Shown here in pieces: positions 7,758 to 14,020 of a DNA stretch of 30,050 nucleotides. The translations under genes were made by a program, and so were the position numbers. Within the stretch, counting starts at the first letter, position 1, and every line of letters begins with the position of its first letter. The notes beneath the pieces are model-generated. The model did no database searches, was not told the DNA's origin, and saw only the letters and a list, made by a program, of their open reading frames with translations. The stretch is from JBFXAN01 sp050184225 (lineage in GTDB: Bacteria; Chloroflexota; Dehalococcoidia; CAUJGQ01), in NCBI GenBank assembly GCA_050184225.1, contig JBFXAN010000072.1:1-30050 (forward strand), read 5' to 3'.

Positions 7758-8413
7758 GCACCCCCCGACCGGAACCGCGCGACGAGCGCCGGCCATGCCG
7801 GTGCCTTTGCCGGGCCGCAAGCGGAGATAACGGCTGACCTTCATCGCGTAGCGTGTGCTGAGCATCCCGTCCTCGTTCCAATCCTCCTCGATGAGCATCG
7901 CCGCGCCGCTGGAATTGAAGCACGGGTGCATGACCGCGAAGACGAAGCGGCCGCCGAACCGGAGCCGCCGTGGCAGCGCGGCAAACAGCGGCGCGATCAC
8001 CGGCATGTCCATCAGCACCATCGTCGCGACAACGGCATCGAAGCGCGCCGCACCGAGCTCATCGAGCGCCGCCGGGGCGGTGGCGTCCAGGGTACGGTAC
8101 TCGATCCGATCACTATGTTCGACGGTGCGTTCGCGCGCCCGTTCCAGGAAACCATCGCTCAGGTCGGTCGTCAGCACGCGCGCCGGGCGCGGCGAGGTGT
8201 CGGGCGTAGGCGCCGTTGCCGCAGCCGACCTCGAGGATCTGCTCGCCGCACCGGAGGCCAAGCAACCAGTCCATGGCCGGCTCGACCAGGATCTTGTGAA
8301 GGGCGTTGCCCTCACCGAAAGCGGCCGTCCCAGAATGCCGCCTTCTCTTCCCAGATGAGCTTGGTCTCCGAACGAAGCACATCGAGATCGATGTCGCTTC
8401 TGTCATCCGCCAC
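7758..8413 (-). pseudogene. Class I SAM-dependent methyltransferase, two frameshifts and missing C-terminus
   Basis: Three frames must be joined. Frame A starts at GTG 8413 behind GGAGG and reads DDRSDIDLDVLRSETKLIWE and KAAFWDGRF. Near 8321 one extra base shifts to frame B, which reads GEGNALHKILVEPAM and ILEVGCGNGAYARHLAAPGAR with the SAM-binding glycine motif. Near 8178-8190, in a GC-repeat stretch, a second shift (loss of two or gain of one base) leads to frame C: VLTTDLSDGFLERAR, FDAVVATMVLMDMPV and FVFAVMHPCFNSSG. The homology stops at about 7795 (PGKGTGMAG). The C-terminal 60-80 residues expected in this family are absent, and the secreted SH3 gene begins there. It is probably a decaying gene; sequencing indels could explain the frameshifts but not the truncation. 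Confidence 0.72.
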
Positions 8414-8491
8414 CGGCCAACCTCCGCACAAGGCTCCGCCATCACGATACAAGGGCGGAAGCGCTGGGAAGACGTACCGGCAACGATCAGA

Positions 8492-9109
8492 CTATGCCGC
8501 GATCGGTCGGCGGCTGCGATTGAGGAAACGCGCGGCCATGAAGGAGACAATCGCCTGACACGGCACCCGCGCGCCGATACGCACGATCAGCCGTCCACCT
8601 TCCTGGTGTGCGATCTCCGGTTCGTCGGTATCCATCGTGCGAAAGCCGTAACGACCGATGAACTCCGTGAGCAGGTCGCGATAGGCGATCCGCGAGAGCC
8701 GGGCGTGCTCTGTATCCCAGGCAGAAGGCCAGAGGAATCCGAGCAGGATCTCGTCCTCGACCACCAGGTCTGCCATCGCTCGATCGATCATCTGCGATGC
8801 GACCCCCCGATGACGCCAATCCTGCGATACCTCGAACGCCACTTCACGCACATGGGGCAGATCGAGCCAGCGACCGAAGGAGGGGCCGGCAGCACTGTGC
8901 CCGACGATCAACCCGCCGCTGACGGCCAGGGTCAGGCGTGCCTCCGGATCCGCGGCCAGCTTGGTGAGAATCTGCCGGCGGACGGTCGGACGGCGGATGA
9001 TGCTGTTGAGCCCAGGATCGATTTCATAGGCGGCAACGTCCGCGACCGACGCATTGTGAATGATCGTGATGGCGGCATTCGCCGCGAGATGAACGGACGT
9101 TGTACGCAT
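8492..9109 (-). CDS. GNAT acetyltransferase resembling acetoin-utilisation protein AcuA
   Basis: A 205-residue protein. The start at 9109 follows GAAGG; the longer in-frame extension to 9316 looks unconserved. The acetyl-CoA loop is DWRHRGVA (Arg99-x-x-Gly102-x-Ala104). Order and wording resemble Bacillus AcuA: an N-terminal segment with YEIDPGLNSIIRRP, an EVAFEVSQDWR beta strand, a W-rich DEILLGFLWPSAWDTEHARL region, and GFRTMDTDEPEIAHQ ending in VRIGARV (AcuA has FATDDPEISSH and ARIGKRV). AcuA acetylates the active-site lysine of acetyl-CoA synthetase and so shuts it down. No acsA or deacetylase gene is nearby, so the target is inferred from family only. Confidence 0.7.
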   Translation of the reverse strand: MRTTSVHLAANAAITIIHNASVADVAAYEIDPGLNSIIRRPTVRRQILTKLAADPEARLTLAVSGGLIVGHSAAGPSFGRWLDLPHVREVAFEVSQDWRHRGVASQMIDRAMADLVVEDEILLGFLWPSAWDTEHARLSRIAYRDLLTEFIGRYGFRTMDTDEPEIAHQEGGRLIVRIGARVPCQAIVSFMAARFLNRSRRPIAA

Positions 9110-9414
9110 GGCGGGCCTTCTCTGATGAACCGTGTGGTCGTGGACGACCCACGCGCGACGGTGAGCCTCCACGTTCAGGTTCGAACACGGTGCTGCGCGC
9201 CTGCACCGGACGACGGAGCCGAACGCAAAGGACATGAGAAGGCCACGAGATGGGACGAACGGCCGCCCAGCCACCCGGAAAATATGAGCTCGATCCGACC
9301 TTGGATCGGCCGACACCTGGACATGTGTCTAGGACGCGCTGAAGCCGCTCACCGGGGAGGGATTTGTTCCGATGCTATGCTGGCGAGAGATGCCATCTGA
9401 AGTAGGTGCCGCGC
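9110..9414. other. Divergent intergenic region with short palindromes, no gene seen
   Basis: About 305 bases lie between the AcuA-like gene (minus) and the small antitoxin (plus). Short inverted repeats are visible: GGTCGT/ACGACC around 9146-9159, CGATCC/GGATCG around 9292-9309 and GACAC/GTGTC around 9311-9328. None has a T-run. The last two lie 90-120 bp before the antitoxin and might be operators. No convincing promoter hexamers or conserved coding frame were found. Confidence 0.35.
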
Positions 9415-9756
9415 ATGGTGAGCTTCAAACAAGAACTTCATCACCTGGTCGATGAATTGGATGATGAGCGAGCGCGCGAGGCTGTGTCGTACCTGCGGCA
9501 CTTAGTCAGTGAGAGCACCGTGACCCGCGAAGATGCGTCCACACGATTGGCAGATCGCATGTCACGGCTGGCCATGCCCGGTCACTCCTTCTTTGCGGCG
9601 CCCACCTCGGACCTCGCCACGCTTGCAGCACAGCAAGGGGTAAAGCCGGCCAAGCACTTTGACGACCTGCTTGGCAACTCTTGGCCGGAGGACGAATCGG
9701 TAGACGAGTTCATCTCCACCATTCGCCAGTGGCGACGCGAGGGCGGCCGTGCCTGA
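9415..9756 (+). CDS. Small antitoxin-like protein next to a PIN toxin remnant
   Basis: A 113-residue protein from ATG 9415 (an in-frame GTG at 9406 is also possible; GTAGGTG lies just upstream). The N-terminal half is helical and charged: FKQELHHLVDELDDERAREA, VSYLRHLVSES. The C-terminal half contains FDDLLGNSWPEDESVDEFIS and ends IRQWRREGGRA. The 'FDDLLGNSWPEDESVDEFI' type tail is common in antitoxins paired with PIN toxins, and indeed the C-terminal piece of a PIN protein follows directly. The antitoxin seems intact and is therefore an orphan. DNA binding is not evident from motifs. Confidence 0.65.
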   Translation: MVSFKQELHHLVDELDDERAREAVSYLRHLVSESTVTREDASTRLADRMSRLAMPGHSFFAAPTSDLATLAAQQGVKPAKHFDDLLGNSWPEDESVDEFISTIRQWRREGGRA

Positions 9757-9759
9757 TGG

Positions 9760-9924
9760 GTGTGTCATGGACGGCCAATTCAGGCAGCCGACGCATGGAT
9801 CGCAACGACGGCAATCGCGCTCGGCGTGTCGCTCGTCACCAATAATCATGCAGACTATGCCGGCGTAGCGAACCTCGCCCTTCTACCCGAACGTCCAATG
9901 CCAACCGTCTCATCGGTCGATTAG
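9760..9924 (+). pseudogene. C-terminal remnant of a PIN-domain (VapC-like) toxin
   Basis: The frame after the antitoxin stop reads GRPIQAADAWIATTAIALG, VSLVTNNHADYAGVANLALL and ends at the TAG at 9922-9924. GRPIxAADAWIAATA and LVTxNxxDF are hallmarks of the last third of VapC-type PIN domains. It keeps the third and fourth acidic positions (the Asp of ADAW and of HADY). The N-terminal 80-90 residues, with the MxxDTN and T-x-x-E motifs, are missing. The sequence before GRPI is joined directly to the antitoxin end, pointing to an internal deletion. A GTG at 9760 could start a 54-residue stump. It overlaps the end of hom by 3 bp. Confidence 0.78.
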
Positions 9925-11237
9925 CCCATCACGCGGAGGAAGGTGCCGACTTCGACGACGGTGTCGATCGCCGCGATGGCGACGAGCGCCTGCTGCATGG
10001 CCGCCTCGACCGCCTCGTGGGTCATGATCACCAGTTCGGCGGTGCCGGCGGATTCGTCGACTTCCTTCTGGATGATCGAGGCGATGCTGATGTTGTTCGC
10101 TTCGCCGAGAACGGCGGTGATCCGGGCGAGGACGCCGGCGCGATCCTGCACGGCGAGTCGCAGATAGTAGCGCGTGCGCAGGTTGTCGATCGGCTGGATC
10201 GTGACGGCGCGGTCCTGCCGCCAGTCGGAACGCTCGACGCCATCCTGGGCGAGCGCGTGGGCAACGTCGAGCAGGTCGGCAACGACGGCGCTGGTGGTCG
10301 GCATCGAGCCGGCGCCACGGCCCTGAAAGAGCACCTGTCCGGTAAGGTCGCCTTCGAGCTGGACCGCGTTGAAGACACCGTCCACCTTCGCCAGCGGCGC
10401 GTCGAGCGGGACGAGCGCGGGATGCACGCGCAGCTGGATCGCGTGGTCGGTGCGTTGGCCCAGGGCGAGGAGCTTGATCGCGTAGCCAAGCTCGGCGGCG
10501 TAGCGGAAGTCGCGGGCGGTGAGATCGGTAATGCCCTCGCGATAGACGGCGTCCGGGTTGACGTCCATTCGGAAGGCGAGGGCGGCGAGGATGGCGAGCT
10601 TATAGGCGGCGTCGATGCCCCCGACATCGTTGCGGGGATCGGCTTCCGCATACCCCAGCGCCTGCGCGCCGGCGAGTGCCTCGGCGTAGTCGATACCCTC
10701 GCGCGCCATCCGCGTGAGGATGTAGTTGGTCGTGCCGTTGATGATCGCGGCGATCGAGGTCAACTCGTTGGCGAGCAGGTCGCGCTTGAGCGGTGCGATC
10801 AGGGGGATGCCGCCGCCGACGCTCGCCTCGTAGAGGATATCGACACCCTTCTGCCGGGCGATATCCAGCAGTTCCGGCCCATGCTTTGCCATCACCTCCT
10901 TGTTGGCGGTGACGACGTGACGGCCAGAACTGAGGGCATCCTTGATATAGTCATAGGCCGGCTGCTCGCCGCCGATCATCTCGATGACGATGTCGATCCC
11001 TTCGTCGTCGAGGATCTGACGCGGGTCGGTCGTGAGGAGCGAGCGGTCGATCCGGCCGTCACGCTCCTTGTTCGGATCGCGGACGAGGATGCGCCGCACC
11101 TGGAGTGGACGGCCGACCCCCTGGGCGAAGACCTGACCGCGTTCGCGGAGGATCTGGGCAACGCCGGCGCCGACATTGCCGAGGCCCATCAGGCCGACGC
11201 CGATTGCATCGTCGCGGGCGGGAATGCTATTGCTCAT
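9921..11237 (-). CDS. hom: Homoserine dehydrogenase with ACT domain
   Basis: A 438-residue protein of normal length for monofunctional bacterial enzymes. It has an N-terminal NAD(P) motif GLMGLGNVGAGV (about 15-26), TANKEVMAKHG with Lys113, the substrate-domain signature INGTTNYILTRM (167-178), and the ADPRNDVGGIDAAYK region (199-213). A C-terminal ACT domain (YYLRLAVQDRAGVLARITAV) normally gives feedback inhibition by threonine. It reduces aspartate semialdehyde to homoserine, the branch point to threonine and methionine, in the cytoplasm. Its ATG overlaps the preceding isomerase stop as ATGA (11234-11237), so translation is likely coupled. No aspartokinase, thrB or thrC is in the window. 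Confidence 0.96.
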   Translation of the reverse strand: MSNSIPARDDAIGVGLMGLGNVGAGVAQILRERGQVFAQGVGRPLQVRRILVRDPNKERDGRIDRSLLTTDPRQILDDEGIDIVIEMIGGEQPAYDYIKDALSSGRHVVTANKEVMAKHGPELLDIARQKGVDILYEASVGGGIPLIAPLKRDLLANELTSIAAIINGTTNYILTRMAREGIDYAEALAGAQALGYAEADPRNDVGGIDAAYKLAILAALAFRMDVNPDAVYREGITDLTARDFRYAAELGYAIKLLALGQRTDHAIQLRVHPALVPLDAPLAKVDGVFNAVQLEGDLTGQVLFQGRGAGSMPTTSAVVADLLDVAHALAQDGVERSDWRQDRAVTIQPIDNLRTRYYLRLAVQDRAGVLARITAVLGEANNISIASIIQKEVDESAGTAELVIMTHEAVEAAMQQALVAIAAIDTVVEVGTFLRVMG

Positions 11238-12541
11238 GGCGTGCTCGTCGGTGACGCCGCAGGCTGCGGCGAGGATTCGGTTGCGCCCGGCGCCGGAGAT
11301 GGCGAGGCCGGTGCCGGGGTGACGACGGGCTGGGTCGAGCGGCCGTCGTTGAGCAGGCTCTGGGGAATGGTCGGGTTGGCGAAATCCCAGGCCCAGCTGA
11401 TCTTGTCCTCGGTCAACGCGCGCTCGATGTCCAGGGTCGCCCGCTGCTCGTCCAACCACTCGGTGAACTTCTGGTCGGCAAGTTGACCGCGGACGGTATC
11501 GCTGACATCACGCTCGTCCGAACGCTCGATCACCTCGATCACGACGAATCCGTTGACATCGCCGGAGTCGATCGGTTCGGAGAGCGTGTTGAGCGGCAGT
11601 GAGAACGCGGCCTCATCAACCGGCGGCGGCAGGATGCCGCGCGTCAGCCAATCGCGCTCGCCGCCGCGCCCCTTGCCGGCCTGGTCGAGTGACTTGGTTT
11701 CGGCAATCTCCGCAAACGTCGCCTCGCCGGACTTGATCAGGTCGATCGCGATCCGTGCGTCGGACTCCGTCGGGAATTGCAGCACACGAATCCGGGTCTG
11801 CGGCGCACGCGCCGGCGTTTGCTCTTTGAAGTAGTTCTGCACCTTGTCGTTCAGTAGCCGGGCGTGCGCGATCTCACGGTATTCCTCCAGCGAGAAGCCG
11901 GTTTCTTGGAGTCGCGCGCGTATCGCGTTCTGCATCGCGATCGTGGCGGTGAACGGATCATCGGGACCGGCTTCGGCGCCTTCCGGTGTATCCGTGATCA
12001 CGGGGATGTTGTTCTGGACAAGCATCTCACGGTCGATCTCGTTCTGACCGGCGGTGATGCCGAGCTCCGCCGCCCGCTGGAGCAGGATCGCGTCCTGTTC
12101 CATGTCATCAAGTGTTTGTTGGGGAACGTCCGTCAGCAGTCCGGAACTGAGTTTCGAGAGGTTGGCCGGATCTTCGATCGCCTGCCGGTACCGCTTGGCG
12201 AAATATTCCATGGAGTAGGAAAGATCACCAACCCGCAGCGCCAGCTCACGACGGGGCCGCACGGCGTCGCTGTACCAGGCGTAGGCGAGCAGGCCGATGC
12301 TGACGGCGAGCACCAGGCTGACGACACCGACAATCATCGCCTGCGAGCCAATTGCGCCGAAAAACGACTTCCTCTGTCCCTTTTCAGGAACCAGCGGGCG
12401 TGGCGCCGGCACCGCGCCGCCGGCAGCAGGCGGAGGCCGCTGCGGCGGCGCCGAGCCGCTCTTTGGACCGGATGCCCGTCGCGGCGACTCCGGTCGAACC
12501 GGCCCGCCGTCACTTGAGTATCGACGGTTGGACTTGGCCAA
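11234..12541 (-). CDS. Membrane-anchored PpiC/PrsA-type peptidyl-prolyl isomerase
   Basis: A 435-residue protein if started at the TTG at 12541, which lies 8 nt after GGGGGAG. GTG 12550 and TTG 12574 are alternatives, but the latter lies inside a repeat. Layout: a proline- and arginine-rich cytoplasmic N-terminus; one transmembrane segment (AMIVGVVSLVLAVSIGLLAY, about residues 69-88); and a SurA-like N-domain with helices (QAIEDPANLSK, EIDREMLV). A parvulin-type rotamase core follows (RIRVLQFPTESDARIAIDLI, AEIAETKSLDQAGKGRGGE, SLPLNTLSEPIDSGDVNGF), with a Pro/Ser/Thr-rich tail. It should assist folding of exported proteins at the outer face of the membrane. It lies between rpsR and hom. Confidence 0.85.
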   Translation of the reverse strand: MAKSNRRYSSDGGPVRPESPRRASGPKSGSAPPQRPPPAAGGAVPAPRPLVPEKGQRKSFFGAIGSQAMIVGVVSLVLAVSIGLLAYAWYSDAVRPRRELALRVGDLSYSMEYFAKRYRQAIEDPANLSKLSSGLLTDVPQQTLDDMEQDAILLQRAAELGITAGQNEIDREMLVQNNIPVITDTPEGAEAGPDDPFTATIAMQNAIRARLQETGFSLEEYREIAHARLLNDKVQNYFKEQTPARAPQTRIRVLQFPTESDARIAIDLIKSGEATFAEIAETKSLDQAGKGRGGERDWLTRGILPPPVDEAAFSLPLNTLSEPIDSGDVNGFVVIEVIERSDERDVSDTVRGQLADQKFTEWLDEQRATLDIERALTEDKISWAWDFANPTIPQSLLNDGRSTQPVVTPAPASPSPAPGATESSPQPAASPTSTP

Positions 12542-12562
12542 GGGACTCACTCCCCCGTGGGA

Positions 12563-12633
12563 GGCAATCGGCAATGGGCAATCGGCAGTGGGGTCACAGA
12601 CTCACCATTGCCGACTGCCCATTGCCCATTGCC
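12563..12633. repeat. Inverted array of heptanucleotide repeats (four units per arm)
   Basis: The left arm has four contiguous 7-mers, GGCAATC, GGCAATG, GGCAATC and GGCAGTG (12563-12590). The right arm has four in opposite orientation, CATTGCC, GACTGCC, CATTGCC and CATTGCC (12606-12633). The arms can pair into a long imperfect hairpin. It fills most of the gap between rpsR (ends 12639) and the isomerase gene, so on the minus transcript it would lie between the two coding regions. Related units occur at 17134-17161 and 13059-13072. Confidence 0.85.
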
Positions 12634-12638
12634 CTCGC

Positions 12639-13034
12639 TTACGTTCTGGGTTGAAAGACGCCGGTTTCGCGGATGTGCTCGGCGGTGAAGGGCAGGAGGG
12701 CGAGATGTCGGGCACGCTTCAGGGCAGTGCTCAATGCACGCTGGTGCTTGGCGCAGGTGCCCGTCTTGCGGCGCGGCTCGATCTTGCCGCGGTCCGACAC
12801 GTAGCGGCGGAGGCGGGCCGGTTCCTTGTAGTCGATGAAGACGATCTTGTCGACGCAGAACTGGCAGACCTTGCGCCGAGGAATATAGCGGCCCCGGCCC
12901 CGCGGCCGGCCTCCCGGACCACCGCGCGGTCCACCACCTTCGCGGGGTCCACCAGGCCCCGGTCCAGGGCGGTCGCCTCCCGCAGGCGACGCCACGGCGC
13001 CCGCCTGCTGCGGTGCATCAGATGTTGTCGTCAT
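12639..13034 (-). CDS. rpsR: Ribosomal protein bS18 with long glycine/arginine-rich N-terminal extension
   Basis: A 131-residue protein; typical bS18 is 70-90. The conserved part starts at about residue 50 (YIPRRKVCQFCVDKI) and includes DYKEPARLRRYVSDRGKI, TGTCAKHQRALSTALKRARH and LALLPFT. Cys57, Cys60, Cys94 and His97 form a zinc-ribbon set, so this is the zinc-containing (C+) form. The first 50 residues are low complexity (GGDRPGPGPGGPREGGGPRGG). AAAGG precedes the ATG. bS18 binds the 30S platform with bS6, encoded two genes upstream. The expected next gene, rplI, is absent; the isomerase and hom follow instead. Confidence 0.95.
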   Translation of the reverse strand: MTTTSDAPQQAGAVASPAGGDRPGPGPGGPREGGGPRGGPGGRPRGRGRYIPRRKVCQFCVDKIVFIDYKEPARLRRYVSDRGKIEPRRKTGTCAKHQRALSTALKRARHLALLPFTAEHIRETGVFQPRT

Positions 13035-13051
13035 GCTTTGCCTTTCTCGGT

Positions 13052-13116
13052 ATTCGGCGGTCGCCGGTCGCCGTTCAGCACGGATATGCCCGATCGTTCA
13101 CCGACCGCCGCCGAAT
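13052..13116. repeat. Inverted repeat with heptamer units between ssb and rpsR
   Basis: Perfect 9-bp ends ATTCGGCGG (13052-13060) and CCGCCGAAT (13108-13116) flank the 86-bp ssb-rpsR gap. Inside the left side are two tandem copies of GGTCGCC (13059-13072), a relative of the GATTGCC units seen elsewhere in the window. The transcript could form a stem-loop between ssb and rpsR, which might protect or attenuate the message. No T-run suggests a terminator. Confidence 0.55.
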
Positions 13117-13120
13117 CGAA

Positions 13121-13540
13121 TCAATCAAAAGGAAGGTCGTCCGGATCGACGATCTCAGTCTCGTTGGAGCGGCGCATGCCACCCGCCGCCGGCACACCGG
13201 CCATCTCACCGCGGCGATCTAGTGCCAGGATCGTATTCGCGATGATCTCGATTTCCTTTCGCTCTTTGCCGTCGTTGCCGGTCCAGGTGCGCGTCTGGAG
13301 ACGTCCTTCGACGTAGGCCTGCGAACCCTTCTGAATGCGCTCCATCACACGCTCAGCGAGTTGATTCCAGGCGATTACCCGAAACCACTCTGTCTGTTCC
13401 TGCCACTCACCGCTTGGATTCTGATAGTTATGATTGGTGGCGACAGAGAACTGCACCATGGACTTGCCGTTTGCGGTGTATCGCAACTCCGGATCCCGGC
13501 CCACGTTCCCGATGACGATGATCTTGTTTACGCTTGCCAA
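13121..13540 (-). CDS. ssb: Single-stranded DNA-binding protein
   Basis: A 139-residue protein. The OB-fold is clear: VNKIIVIGNVGRDPELRYT, VQFSVATNH, WFRVIAWNQLAERV and KGSQAYVEGRLQTRTWTGNDG. A short linker leads to the acidic tip DPDDLPFD that recruits repair and replication proteins. Start choice: the frame begins at TTG 13538-13540, eight bases after AAGGAG. The nearer ATG (13543-13545) is out of frame and would make only five codons. SSB coats single-stranded DNA during replication and repair. Position between rpsF and rpsR is the ancient bacterial arrangement. Confidence 0.95.
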   Translation of the reverse strand: MASVNKIIVIGNVGRDPELRYTANGKSMVQFSVATNHNYQNPSGEWQEQTEWFRVIAWNQLAERVMERIQKGSQAYVEGRLQTRTWTGNDGKERKEIEIIANTILALDRRGEMAGVPAAGGMRRSNETEIVDPDDLPFD

Positions 13541-13602
13541 CTCATGATCTCCTTCTACACCCCGCCACAGGGAAGACGCCAGGCTCGTGCGTGAAGAAGC
13601 GG

Positions 13603-13893
13603 TTAGACCTCATCTTTGCGAACGAGCAGATGTCGAAGCACGTCATCTGATATCCGGAGCGCCACCTCCAATCCACGAGTCTGATTCGGTTCCATCTGCA
13701 ACTGCGTGACGACGTAGTTGCCCTCGTAAAACTTGGCGATCGGGTACGCCAGCTTGCGCCGGCCCCAGTGCGCGGTATCCGCTACCGCGCCGCCCCGCGT
13801 TGCGATCTGCTGACCGAGGCGATCGATCGCCTGCGGCATCGAGTCATCGCTGATCTCTGGGCTGAAGATCGTTACCAGTTCGTAGTCGCGCAC
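13603..13893 (-). CDS. rpsF: Ribosomal protein bS6
   Basis: A 96-residue protein when started at GTG 13891-13893, giving (M)RDYELVTIFSPEIS, the usual bS6 N-terminus, with GAGAGG about five bases upstream. A GTG two codons earlier (13897-13899) overlaps that ribosome site and is less likely. Family features are GGAVADTAHWGRRKLAYPI, FYEGNYVVTQLQM and a final SDDVLRHLLVRKDE. bS6 joins bS18 on the 30S platform. It is the first gene of the rpsF-ssb-rpsR-isomerase-hom block. Confidence 0.96.
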   Translation of the reverse strand: MRDYELVTIFSPEISDDSMPQAIDRLGQQIATRGGAVADTAHWGRRKLAYPIAKFYEGNYVVTQLQMEPNQTRGLEVALRISDDVLRHLLVRKDEV

Positions 13894-13920
13894 ATTCACC
13901 TCTCATCGCGGGGGGCCTTT

Positions 13921-13948
13921 GCGGGCGGTCCTGCCACGCGCAACCCGC
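13921..13948 (-). promoter_or_regulatory. Candidate S6:S18 leader RNA (autoregulatory stem-loop)
   Basis: On the minus strand upstream of rpsF the RNA reads GCGGG (P1 5' side), U, an inner hairpin UGC-GCGUG-GCA, then GGA-CCG and CCCGC (P1 3' side). A CCG placed just before the 3' strand of the outer stem, next to an inner hairpin, is the hallmark of the S6:S18 leader. That leader mimics the S18 site of 16S rRNA and lets the bS6:bS18 complex repress its own operon. The match is by eye, so it is a proposal. Confidence 0.45.
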
Positions 13949-13983
13949 GGATATCTCTCCGGAACTCCCGGATAACGGAGAAA

Positions 13984-13989
13984 AGTATA
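13984..13989 (-). promoter_or_regulatory. Candidate -10 box of the rpsF operon
   Basis: The minus strand has TATACT, in a locally AT-rich patch of an otherwise GC-rich region and about 90 bp before the rpsF start. This leaves room for the proposed leader RNA. No good -35 hexamer was seen 16-18 bp upstream. Confidence 0.4.
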
Positions 13990-14020
13990 GCACATGCGTA
14001 CCGGCTGATCGCCGCTCCGA

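Noticed and set aside
7113..8315. A 400-residue methyltransferase-SH3 fusion protein
   Set aside because: The frame is continuous but the methyltransferase part lacks its SAM-binding start in that frame, and a signal peptide lies in the middle of the protein. A secreted protein following a broken gene is the better reading.
10017..11486. A 489-codon open frame on the plus strand, opposite hom and the isomerase
   Set aside because: It is antisense to two well-supported genes; its composition (runs of G, D, A, E, V) is what the complementary frame of GC-rich coding DNA gives, and no domain is recognisable.
12563..12633. CRISPR-like repeat array
   Set aside because: Units are 7 bp, contiguous and without spacers, and no cas genes are present.
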